From contig NZ_CP045067.1 in the NCBI RefSeq assembly GCF_016864015.1, positions 2,986,001 to 3,050,000 of the forward strand: DNA of 64,000 bases, read 5' to 3'. Positions 53,342-61,781 of this stretch are shown in pieces. Under the pieces are notes generated by a model that was not told the origin of the DNA, ran no database searches, and saw only the letters and a list, made by a program, of their open reading frames with translations. Within the stretch, counting starts at the first letter, position 1; each line of letters begins with the position of its first letter. This DNA is from Lacinutrix sp. WUR7 (GTDB lineage: Bacteria > Bacteroidota > Bacteroidia > Flavobacteriales > Flavobacteriaceae). The translations under genes and the position numbers were made by a program.

Positions 53342-55240
53342 TTATTTTATGTTTAAAACATCGTATTTGGTATTGTTAGGGTTGTATTCTGGTACTATGT
53401 CCTTTATTAAAGATACTATTTCTATATTGGAAGAAGTAGAGTCTAGCATTAGTAATTTTTTAATTTTTTCTAATTGACTTGCATTAACGTTTCTACATTG
53501 GGCAATCATTATTTTTTCGTTATAAGTTGGTTTTGTGTTTTCACCATCTATTAACAATTCTTCAAAGATTTTCTCACCAGGTCGAAGTCCAATTATCTTA
53601 ATATCAATATCCTCTGGGTAATTTAATCCAGAAAGCGCTATCATATTCTTGGCTAAGTCTATTATTTTAACTGGTTTTCCCATGTCGAAAACAAATATTT
53701 CTTCACCTAGCCCCATTGCAGCTGCTTCTAGTACTAATTGACTAGCCTCTGGTATAGTCATAAAATAACGAATAATATCTTTGTGTGTTACAGTTAAAGG
53801 CCCTCCAGTTTCTATTTGTTTTTTGAATAATGGAATTACAGAGCCGTTAGATCCTAAAACATTACCAAATCTTGTGATAATAAATTTCGTTTTTCCCTTT
53901 ACTATGTTTTTTTGACAGAAGATGCATATTTCGGCAATTCGCTTTGTTGCTCCCATTACATTGGTTGGGTTTACGGCTTTATCTGTAGATATTAATATGA
54001 ATTTTTCTGCGCCATGTTTCATGGCAAGTTCTGCTGTATTATATGTGCCAAAAACATTTACACTGACAGCTTCGAATGGATTGTTCTCCATTAAAGGTAC
54101 GTGTTTGTATGCTGCGGCATGGAATATAATTTCAGGTTTATATGTGTTGAAAATTTGATCTAATCGCTGTTTGTTTCTTACGTCTGCAATAATCGTCTCA
54201 ACCTTTGTTATGTTGTTTCTTTTGAGTTCTTGCTGTAAATCGTATAAAGCAGATTCAGAATTATCTATAATTACTAGTTTTTTAAATTGGAAATTGCTTA
54301 ATTTTCTAACCAACTCGCTACCAATAGACCCTGCAGCTCCGGTTACTAAGAGCACTTTATTGTTGTATTCGTCTATTAATAACGGATTATCAATTCTGAT
54401 TGGCTCTCTTCCTAAGAGGTCTTCAATTTTGATATCTTTAATTTGACCAATACTTAAGTCGCCATCAATCCAATGTTGTACATCTGGAACAATTTTTACT
54501 TTTAAATTTAAAGCAAAGAACGAACCTGAGATTTCTAAAAGTCTGCTAGAATCTATGTTTTGAATGGATATAATTACTTCGTCTATGTTGTTTTTTTCTA
54601 CAAATGCTCTGTCTATTTTTTTTGGATTATAAACATTAAGCATGTTTATTTTTTTTCCAATTTTACCTTCTTTATCGTCTAAAAATCCAAAAACATTAAT
54701 ATTACTTTTAGCATCATTTGTAATAGCATCATAAGTTACCATTCCGGAGTTTCCTGCGCCGTAAATAAGTACCGTTTTTAAACTTTCTAAATCATGGAAC
54801 AAGCTTTTATACATGTGTTTAATAAAAAACTTCGCACCTATTAAAAAGAAGATATTTAGTAGTAAATGGATGTATATAATAGATCCAGGAATATCAAAAA
54901 CACTATCAAAATTATATTTTCTACTTATGTAGGTGGTGACAATTAGTATGGTTGCTAAGATGTTTAAGCCAATTACCACATTTACAACATCTTTTACTCC
55001 TGTAAAACGTACAACACCTTTATGTGAGCTAACTATTAAAAAACTAATTACGGTTGCTGCAAATACAAATGGAAGTTGTTTTAAGAAAGTGTAAAAATTA
55101 AAATCTATTTCAAAATTGAATCTAATTATATACGCTATAAAGAAGGTGAGGAGCACAATACAAGAATCAAACAGTAACACAAGCCATTTGGATGCGTATC
55201 TATCTGTTAGTTTTCTTAATATGTCGTTATAATTAATCAA
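53342..55240 (-). CDS. PglF/WbpM/CapD-type nucleotide-sugar 4,6-dehydratase
   Basis: A 632-residue membrane protein. Residues 1-130 hold four membrane helices, followed by a first nucleotide-binding domain (LIYGAGNSGMVTYDA) and the catalytic short-chain-dehydrogenase-type domain with GAAGSIGSELV near 300. The region STDKAVNPTNVMGATKR carries the Ser-Met-Lys set of this large-SDR group, in which Met replaces the usual Tyr. It makes a UDP-4-keto-6-deoxy-GlcNAc-type sugar from UDP-GlcNAc. Its start overlaps the DegT gene by 8 bp. Homologues start bacillosamine-like and other amino-deoxy sugars. Confidence 0.93.
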   Translation of the reverse strand: MINYNDILRKLTDRYASKWLVLLFDSCIVLLTFFIAYIIRFNFEIDFNFYTFLKQLPFVFAATVISFLIVSSHKGVVRFTGVKDVVNVVIGLNILATILIVTTYISRKYNFDSVFDIPGSIIYIHLLLNIFFLIGAKFFIKHMYKSLFHDLESLKTVLIYGAGNSGMVTYDAITNDAKSNINVFGFLDDKEGKIGKKINMLNVYNPKKIDRAFVEKNNIDEVIISIQNIDSSRLLEISGSFFALNLKVKIVPDVQHWIDGDLSIGQIKDIKIEDLLGREPIRIDNPLLIDEYNNKVLLVTGAAGSIGSELVRKLSNFQFKKLVIIDNSESALYDLQQELKRNNITKVETIIADVRNKQRLDQIFNTYKPEIIFHAAAYKHVPLMENNPFEAVSVNVFGTYNTAELAMKHGAEKFILISTDKAVNPTNVMGATKRIAEICIFCQKNIVKGKTKFIITRFGNVLGSNGSVIPLFKKQIETGGPLTVTHKDIIRYFMTIPEASQLVLEAAAMGLGEEIFVFDMGKPVKIIDLAKNMIALSGLNYPEDIDIKIIGLRPGEKIFEELLIDGENTKPTYNEKIMIAQCRNVNASQLEKIKKLLMLDSTSSNIEIVSLIKDIVPEYNPNNTKYDVLNIK

Positions 55241-56375
55241 AGTGTGATATAATTAATTTTGTTATTCGGTTTAAATCTACTTCTGTAAGACAAGATCCAC
55301 TTGGTAAGCACAAACCTTTTTCGTATAAATTATTAGAAACTCCGTTTAAATACGCAGGAGCATCTTTGTATAAAGGTTGTAAGTGCATTGGTTTCCATGA
55401 AGGTCTTGCTTCAATGTTGTTTTTATTTAATAATTCTAGTAAGCTATCTCTTGTTTGTTTTGTGTCTAGTAAAATACAGGTTAACCATCTGTTGGAAGTG
55501 TATCCTTCTGGTTCTTTTAAAAATGTAATGGCATCAATGTGCTGTAATTGTTTGTGGTAATAGCTATGGTTTCTTTGTCTTAAAGCGACATAGTTGTCCA
55601 GAACTTTTATTTGTCCTCGGCCAATTCCTGCAATAATATTTGACATTCTGTAATTGTAGCCAATGTTTTTATGTTCGTACTCTATGCCGTCTTCTTTTGC
55701 TTGTGTAGCTAAAAAAATTGCTTTTTTCTTTAAAGCTTCGGTTTTACTAATTAGAGCGCCACCACCAGAGGTTGTTATTATTTTATTTCCGTTAAACGAA
55801 AGAATGGAAAAATCACCAAATGTGCCACATTTCTGACCATTAACCTGACTGCCAAATGATTCCGCGCTATCTTCTACAACAGGAATGTTGTATTGATTAG
55901 ATATTGCTTGAATTTGTTTTACATTATATGGCATTCCGTATAAATTAATAGCTATAATAGCTTTTGGTTTTTTTCCTTTTTTAATTCTATCTTTTATTGT
56001 TTTTTCTAATAACACAGGACAAATGTTCCATGTTTGTTCTTCGCTATCTACTAAAATAGGTGTTGCTCCTAAATAAACCACTGGGTTTACAGATGCTACA
56101 AACGTTTTTGTTTGGCATATAACCTCGTCACCTTGTTTAACTCCTAAAAGGGTTAATGCAAGATGAATTGCTGCGGTGCCAGAGCTTAAAACCGTTGCGT
56201 AGCTTTCTTGACTTAGATATGTTTCAATATCTTTCTCAAAGCCGTTTACGTTTGGTCCTAAGGGAGCAATCCAATTTAATTTAAATGCTTCTGTAATGAA
56301 TTCCTGTTCGTGTCCACTCATGTGCGGTGGAGATAACCAGATTTTAGAATTCAGTTTAGATTCATTAATAGCCAT
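55233..56375 (-). CDS. DegT/DnrJ/EryC1/StrS family aminotransferase (PglE-like)
   Basis: A 380-residue PLP-dependent sugar aminotransferase. The PLP lysine sits in FNGNKIITTSGGG, and AIHLALTLLGVKQGDEVICQ with VEDSAESFGSQVNGQ are family motifs. In context it would add an amino group to the 4-keto sugar made by the dehydratase it overlaps. An ATG at 56429 would add 18 residues; the ATG at 56375 is closer to the conserved start KIWLSPPHM and I prefer it, but the long form is possible. First gene of the export-side unit; the next 530 bp upstream are non-coding. Confidence 0.92.
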   Translation of the reverse strand: MAINESKLNSKIWLSPPHMSGHEQEFITEAFKLNWIAPLGPNVNGFEKDIETYLSQESYATVLSSGTAAIHLALTLLGVKQGDEVICQTKTFVASVNPVVYLGATPILVDSEEQTWNICPVLLEKTIKDRIKKGKKPKAIIAINLYGMPYNVKQIQAISNQYNIPVVEDSAESFGSQVNGQKCGTFGDFSILSFNGNKIITTSGGGALISKTEALKKKAIFLATQAKEDGIEYEHKNIGYNYRMSNIIAGIGRGQIKVLDNYVALRQRNHSYYHKQLQHIDAITFLKEPEGYTSNRWLTCILLDTKQTRDSLLELLNKNNIEARPSWKPMHLQPLYKDAPAYLNGVSNNLYEKGLCLPSGSCLTEVDLNRITKLIISHFD

Positions 56376-56429
56376 ATAAATATTGTTGTTTTTAGAGTAT
56401 AAATCAAAAAAATACGACAAAGAACCCAT

Positions 56430-56906
56430 TTAAACGTTCTTTGATTTAATTAATAAAGGTATTAAGTTTTATCTAAATTTAAACACGCTTTAAGGTTAAA
56501 TTATTTATATAACAATTGTAAAAATTTTCAATTACTTTTTGCTAGATCAAAGTGTTAGGGGAAGGTGTGTATAACTGTTTGTTATAGATGTAGTTAAATA
56601 TACGAAAATATAAGAATATAGCTACTTGTTTTTGTTTTTTATGAGGTGACTAGTTTCGATATGTTTTTTAAAGGAGTTGTTTCGTGGAAGCTATTAATTG
56701 TTTTGTAAAGAATGTCCAGTTTTTTTTAAACACTTTTACTTCAATTTGGTACATGTGTTTTTATTTTTAGATGAATAATTTTTGTGTTGAATAATTTCAA
56801 TTCCTGAAGAATTATTGTTAAATGTGTTATTTGAATTAAAAAACTAAATAAAGCATAGTAAGTGGTTGTATTTAAATTGTTTACGTGTTTTTCGATTTAA
56901 TTATAC
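56430..56906. other. Long intergenic region without a recognisable gene
   Basis: About 480 bp of AT-rich sequence between the DegT gene and the deacetylase. No open frame of convincing length, hairpin terminator, tRNA or clean TAnnTTTG promoter was found on either strand. It must hold the promoter of the downstream export unit and may hold a long leader of it. Confidence 0.6.
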
Positions 56907-57878
56907 TTAAAAGTATTGTACTAAGTTTGTCATGGTTTTACTATTGAAATTATACGTTTTATTTAACGTTTTATAATGGTTAAATAGCTCTTCTAATGCT
57001 TTGAAATTTTCCTCTGTATTTTGTCCGAAATTATGAGGATGCCACCAAAAATGATAAACTTGTTTTTGCTTTGCGGCATATGTCATTCCTTTTTTTATTC
57101 TGTTTATTTTTAAGTTTTCTAAAAAACGTAGTTTACTGCTGTAAGGTCTTAGAAATCTACTAGATGCAATGTTCACCAATCCATGATGCATTTGTAGATC
57201 ATGCGTATTATGTCCAGATATATTGAGATACGCGTCCAGTAATCTGTATATTCTATGTTTTGTGTTTCCTAATTGTTTGGTGTCGTTGGTGTTGTACATC
57301 CAGTGGTTTTCAATGCCTCGATAACTTAAGATGCCGTGTTTTGCACAAATTTTAATATAGACTTCGTTTATTTGGTTTCTAGGAAAAACAATACTTTTTA
57401 TATTTATGTCTTGTTGTTTCGCAATGTTTATAGTGGCTAGCAAGTCTGCTTCAAATTGTTCTGCTGTTTGTCCTACTTCGTTGCAGTAGTAATGACAAAA
57501 AGTATGGCTTCCTATTTCGTGATTGTCATTTTGCTTAATTTGTTCTACTAATGACGTTGCGTAATGATAAGGATCTTCGGTTTCGTTGTTCCCAATAGCA
57601 TCAAATAATCTATACGGACTAAAATTGGCATCGCTATAATTCGGTTTCTTTTTTGGGCTATACTGAAGTAATTCTTCTTTATTTTTTGCTAATAGAAACC
57701 CAACAGTAGCAAAGGTTAGTTTGATATTGTAGGTGTCACTTAGTTGTAGTAATCTTGGAACAATTTCGGAAACCTTTTCTAATTGTGATTTGTAACTTTC
57801 CAGCGTACGAACATCAAAAACACCCCAAAATAATTCGAAGTCTAAAGAAATCACTAAATGTCCTTGATCTAGTTTCAT
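56907..57878 (-). CDS. NodB-like polysaccharide deacetylase family protein
   Basis: A 323-residue protein of the NodB-homology type. The metal-site start reads SLDFELFWG, so the first acidic position is D13 and the usual second Asp is E15. H125 and H129 (GSHTFCHYYC) complete the metal site. Other strands include LTFATVGFLLA and SIVFPRNQINEVY. It would deacetylate an N-acetyl sugar, perhaps in the glycan built by this locus. No signal peptide is seen. It overlaps the upstream phosphoglycosyl transferase gene by 4 bp. Confidence 0.88.
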   Translation of the reverse strand: MKLDQGHLVISLDFELFWGVFDVRTLESYKSQLEKVSEIVPRLLQLSDTYNIKLTFATVGFLLAKNKEELLQYSPKKKPNYSDANFSPYRLFDAIGNNETEDPYHYATSLVEQIKQNDNHEIGSHTFCHYYCNEVGQTAEQFEADLLATINIAKQQDINIKSIVFPRNQINEVYIKICAKHGILSYRGIENHWMYNTNDTKQLGNTKHRIYRLLDAYLNISGHNTHDLQMHHGLVNIASSRFLRPYSSKLRFLENLKINRIKKGMTYAAKQKQVYHFWWHPHNFGQNTEENFKALEELFNHYKTLNKTYNFNSKTMTNLVQYF

Positions 57879-58465
57879 TTTAATATGGTTTGAAATGTCT
57901 TCAGAATAATTTTTACATCCGTAAATACCGAAGGATTAGCAATATACTTCTTGTTTAGCGCGATTTTTTTCGGCATAATATCTTCAATATAAAGCTTTTC
58001 GGGATTATCTGTATCCTTTAAAAGTTCTGCTTCGTCTCTAAATGCAATAGAGGCATAGTCTGTAATACCTGGTTTTACTTGAAGTATTTGTAAATCATCT
58101 TTAGAATAATAATCTACATATTTACGAACTTCTGGTCTCGGGCCAACAAAACTCATGGAGCCTTGTAAAACGTTTATGAGTTGTGGCATTTCGTCTAGCT
58201 TATATTTTCGCAAGAAATAGCCAACTTTTGTTACTCTAGAATCGTTGTCACCTAGGGTTAATAGTCCTTTTTTGTCGGATCCTACAAACATGGTTCTAAA
58301 TTTAAAAATCTTGAAATCTTGACTATTTTTACCAACTCTTGTTTGTCTGTAAAAAATGGAACCTTTAGATTCTATTTGGATTAAAACCGCAATTACCACT
58401 AATATTGGTAGGAGTATTGCTAATCCTAATAGAGAAAAAAATAGATCGAATACTCTTTTTATCAT
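57875..58465 (-). CDS. PglC-like phosphoglycosyl transferase
   Basis: A 196-residue monotopic phosphoglycosyl transferase. One N-terminal re-entrant membrane helix (about 10-30), then KFRTMF (55-60), the Asp-Glu pair D91-E92 in LDEMPQ, and the FVGPRPE motif (107-112). Length matches the minimal PglC form, not the long WbaP type. It transfers a phospho-sugar, probably an amino-deoxy sugar, onto undecaprenyl phosphate to start the glycan. It overlaps its neighbours by 4 bp on each side. Confidence 0.94.
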   Translation of the reverse strand: MIKRVFDLFFSLLGLAILLPILVVIAVLIQIESKGSIFYRQTRVGKNSQDFKIFKFRTMFVGSDKKGLLTLGDNDSRVTKVGYFLRKYKLDEMPQLINVLQGSMSFVGPRPEVRKYVDYYSKDDLQILQVKPGITDYASIAFRDEAELLKDTDNPEKLYIEDIMPKKIALNKKYIANPSVFTDVKIILKTFQTILK

Positions 58466-59667
58466 AGTGTGGTTTCTACAGCATTTGCAATTGTGGCTAT
58501 AATATAATGTAATTCTTCTTCTGTTAACTGCGGATAAATAGGTAAAGATATTTCTGCTTTGTAATTATTAAAGGCTTTTGGGTAATCTTCTATTTTATAA
58601 CCGTAAGATTTGAATAAAGTCAATAACGGCAATGGCTGAAAGTGTACATTGACAGCAACACCGTTTGCAGAAATTTTATCTATAATAGCATCGCGTTGTG
58701 CTTCGGAAGCATCTTTAATTCGCAAGGCATACAAATGACAAGAAGATATTTTTTCATCGTTTTGAAAAGGCGGTAATACTGCCCATTCTTTGGTTGCAAA
58801 ATACTCTTGGTAAAATGTAAAGATTTCTTTTCGTTTTCCTAAAATAGTTTCAAAATATTCGGGTAACTGCGCTACGCCAACAGCAGCAAGTAAATCTGGA
58901 AGATTCATTTTTAATCCAGGATAAATAATATCATATCTCCAACCACCAGCTTTAGATTTTGTAAACGCATCTTTTGTTTGTCCGTTTAAGGAGAAACAGC
59001 GTAAGTAGTTATATTCTTCTTGGTTAACAAAAGGTTTAGGTAGGTTTAAGCAAATGGCACCACCTTCTGCAGTGGTAACATTTTTTACTGCATGAAATGA
59101 AAACACGGTTATATCTGTGGTTTCACCAACAAATTTTCCTTTGTATTGCGCGCCAATTGCATGAGCAGCATCTGCTATTACTACAATTCTTCCTAATTTT
59201 TCTTGATTTTCGTGTGTTGGGTGAAATAAATCGCTGCTATTTTTTGCTAATTGATTTATTGCGTCATAATCGCAAGGCCAACCAGCTATATCTACTGGAA
59301 TGATAGCTTTAGTGTCTTCGGTTATTGCATCTTTAATTGCTTTTATAGAAATATTAAAATCGTCTTCAATATCTACCATTATTGGAGTTGCGCCAACATG
59401 AATAACTGCTAAAGCTGTTGCAGCATAGGTGTAAGCAGGAATAATGACTTCATCACCTTCACCAATACCAAACCATTTTAAAGCCAGCATTAACCCAGAA
59501 GTAGCAGAGTTTACACCAAGAGCATTAGGTGCTTTTGTATATTGGCAAACAAGTTCTTCTAATCGTTTTACTTTTGGTCCTGTGGTAATCCATCCAGATT
59601 CTAAAGCATCTGTAACTTCTTTGATTACATTATCACTAATGTAAGGAGGGGAAAATGGGATTTTCAT
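58462..59667 (-). CDS. DegT/DnrJ/EryC1/StrS family aminotransferase, second copy
   Basis: A 401-residue PLP sugar aminotransferase. The PLP lysine is in FSFHAVKNVTTAEGG; the start FSPPYISDNVIKEVTDALES and the ADAAHAIGAQYKG motif belong to the family. It differs clearly in sequence from the copy at 55233, so the two probably act on different 4-keto (or 3-keto) sugars. It overlaps the PglC-like gene by 4 bp and lies 5 bp after the glycosyltransferase gene. Confidence 0.92.
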   Translation of the reverse strand: MKIPFSPPYISDNVIKEVTDALESGWITTGPKVKRLEELVCQYTKAPNALGVNSATSGLMLALKWFGIGEGDEVIIPAYTYAATALAVIHVGATPIMVDIEDDFNISIKAIKDAITEDTKAIIPVDIAGWPCDYDAINQLAKNSSDLFHPTHENQEKLGRIVVIADAAHAIGAQYKGKFVGETTDITVFSFHAVKNVTTAEGGAICLNLPKPFVNQEEYNYLRCFSLNGQTKDAFTKSKAGGWRYDIIYPGLKMNLPDLLAAVGVAQLPEYFETILGKRKEIFTFYQEYFATKEWAVLPPFQNDEKISSCHLYALRIKDASEAQRDAIIDKISANGVAVNVHFQPLPLLTLFKSYGYKIEDYPKAFNNYKAEISLPIYPQLTEEELHYIIATIANAVETTL

Positions 59668-59672
59668 TTTCG

Positions 59673-60767
59673 TTATGTTTTATGATTAATAGCTTGGTTA
59701 AAGATATCAATATATTGCTTAGAAACATTTTCTAAACTAAACTTTTCAACGTGTTTTAATGCATTTTCGGCTAATTCATTGGCTAAATCCTTGTCTGTGG
59801 CTAATCTAATCATTGCATTTGCAAGTGCTTCCGAGTTTTTTACTTCCACTAATAAAGCTTCTTTTTCGTGTCTTGCAAACTCTCTAACTCCTGTAACGTT
59901 TGTAGCAATCATAGGTAGTCCAACTGCTGCTGCTTCTAATAATACTCTTGCAAAACCTTCTCTAAAGGTTGGTAGTACAAAGGCATCCGAAGTTAATAAA
60001 AGATCAAAAACATCATTTCTACTTCCTAGTATATCTACAATATCTTTGTATTGGTCTAATATATCTTGGTTTAGTCGTTTGCTATTTTCTTCTAAAGGAC
60101 CAACAAGTAGTATTTTAAAAGTATGTCCTTTGTCTTTACAAATTCTAGCCGCTTCTAAAAGATTAATAATTCCTTTTTCGTAAACCAATCGCGCAACACA
60201 AATAAAGGTAAAAGGCGTGTTATTTCGCTTTGCGGTTTTATGAATATTTTTTAATTCTATTCCGCTACTAAAAATAAGTCCGAAGTTCGTATCGGTTATT
60301 AATCCGTGAGATTTATATAAATCTTTATCGTCGTAATTTTGAAAAATAGTTTTAAAAACACGATGTTTTACACTTCTATGAAGCATGTAATAAACCTTCC
60401 TTAAAAAGAAGCTAGACAAACTATTAGACATGAAGATTGTACCTAATCCTGTTACTGTTCTTGTTATTGGTGTTTTTGTGTTTTTTAATGCAATTGGTAA
60501 TAAAAATGCGGGTTTGGTATCAAAGGTATGAATGACATCAAATTCATTTTCTGCAAAAAAAGTCTTGTACCATTTTAATGTTTTTCTGTCTGCAATAGGA
60601 GAGAGGTGCCGTACTAAATTATAAGGTACATAACGAATGTAATCAGGAAAATTATGAGTGCTTGTTCCTATTATGGTTACATCAAAACCTGCTTCTTTAA
60701 GATAGCTAGATAAGGAAATGCGTTTATGCACATCTTCACCACCAACAAGACAGATTTTTTTATTCAT
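59673..60767 (-). CDS. Family 4 glycosyltransferase
   Basis: A 364-residue GT-B enzyme of the GT4 type. The donor domain carries the retaining-enzyme motif FREGFARVLLEAAAVGLPMI (E-x7-E), and TFICVARLVYEKGI is a family marker. The N-terminus has the CLVGGEDVHKRISLSSYLKE opening of cytoplasmic capsule and O-antigen transferases. It adds a sugar to the lipid-linked chain. It is the first gene of the minus-strand set that ends with the deacetylase; the divergent TupA-like gene starts 63 bp away. Confidence 0.92.
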   Translation of the reverse strand: MNKKICLVGGEDVHKRISLSSYLKEAGFDVTIIGTSTHNFPDYIRYVPYNLVRHLSPIADRKTLKWYKTFFAENEFDVIHTFDTKPAFLLPIALKNTKTPITRTVTGLGTIFMSNSLSSFFLRKVYYMLHRSVKHRVFKTIFQNYDDKDLYKSHGLITDTNFGLIFSSGIELKNIHKTAKRNNTPFTFICVARLVYEKGIINLLEAARICKDKGHTFKILLVGPLEENSKRLNQDILDQYKDIVDILGSRNDVFDLLLTSDAFVLPTFREGFARVLLEAAAVGLPMIATNVTGVREFARHEKEALLVEVKNSEALANAMIRLATDKDLANELAENALKHVEKFSLENVSKQYIDIFNQAINHKT

Positions 60768-60830
60768 ATATTAAATTTACAACTAAAATAAGATAAGTTT
60801 TTTGTTTACTGAAATTTGTTTTACATTAGA

Positions 60831-61781
60831 ATGGATAAAACACTATTTATGTTAAAGATTGCTAAGTATTTATATCATAATACTTGGATTGGAAAAAATG
60901 TAATCGATTCTGTGTTGCAACTGCATCATTATATGAGATCACATTTTTTGGATGATGCTACTTTTTTAAGGCAAGATTTTAAAAAACGCTTTGGTAGACC
61001 ATTAGATTTAAACAATCCTAAAACTTTAAATGAAAAAATTAATTGGTTAAAGCTACATGATAGAACAGCCTTACATACTACGTGTGCAGATAAGTTTGCC
61101 GTTAGAAAATATGTAGAAGAAGTGGTTGGAGCTTCATATTTAATTCCATTAGTGTTTCAAAGTTATAATACAGAAGATGTTGTAGCTTCTAGTTTTCCAG
61201 ATTACCCTTTTATTATTAAAGCAAATCACGATAGTTCTGGAGGAATTATTGTTAAAGATAAAGCTACTGTAGATTGGGGACAAACCCAAAAATACTTTAA
61301 GAAATTACTTAGTAAAAACTATTATTATTCGGGTAAAGAATGGCAATACAAAAACATAAAACCTTGTGTTATTGCTGAAAAATTACTTGTAAATGAAGCT
61401 GGCGAAATTCCTTTTGATTATAAATTACATTGTTTTCATGGCAAGGTGGAAGTGATTCAGGTAGATATTGATAGATATACCAATCACAAGCGGAATTTGT
61501 ATGATGTAGATTGGAATATTTTGCCTTTTACTTGGTCTTTATGGGACGATGGAAAACCGCTTTGGGATAATGGAAGAACGCTTGAAAAGCCACATAAATT
61601 AGATGAAATGATTGCAGTTGCTGAAAAATTATCGGAAGCATTTTCTTATGCAAGAATAGATGTCTATGATTTTGAAAACAAAGTATATTTTGGTGAAATC
61701 ACTTTTCATCATGGAAGCGGTTTAGAAACCATTTACCCAGAAACTTGGGATTATAAATTGGGTAAGTTAGTACATTTATAA
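60831..61781 (+). CDS. TupA-like ATP-grasp family protein
   Basis: A 316-residue protein with the ATP-grasp layout of the TupA-like family (family members are often called glycosyltransferase or amidoligase-like). Features are KRFGRPLDLNNPKTLNEKIN near the start, a phosphate-loop-like strand FIIKANHDSSGGIIV, PCVIAEKLLVNEAGEIPFDYKL, and the acidic metal-binding end ARIDVYDFE...FGEITFHHGSG. It may ligate an amino acid or similar group to the glycan. An in-frame TTG at 60816 could extend it by 5 residues; the ATG is the better start. It is the only plus-strand gene of the locus, and it converges with asnB, overlapping it by 6 bp. Confidence 0.85.
   Translation: MDKTLFMLKIAKYLYHNTWIGKNVIDSVLQLHHYMRSHFLDDATFLRQDFKKRFGRPLDLNNPKTLNEKINWLKLHDRTALHTTCADKFAVRKYVEEVVGASYLIPLVFQSYNTEDVVASSFPDYPFIIKANHDSSGGIIVKDKATVDWGQTQKYFKKLLSKNYYYSGKEWQYKNIKPCVIAEKLLVNEAGEIPFDYKLHCFHGKVEVIQVDIDRYTNHKRNLYDVDWNILPFTWSLWDDGKPLWDNGRTLEKPHKLDEMIAVAEKLSEAFSYARIDVYDFENKVYFGEITFHHGSGLETIYPETWDYKLGKLVHL

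Noticed and set aside
59779-60183. Plus-strand open frame opposite the GT4 gene
   Set aside because: Antisense of a conserved glycosyltransferase with intact motifs.
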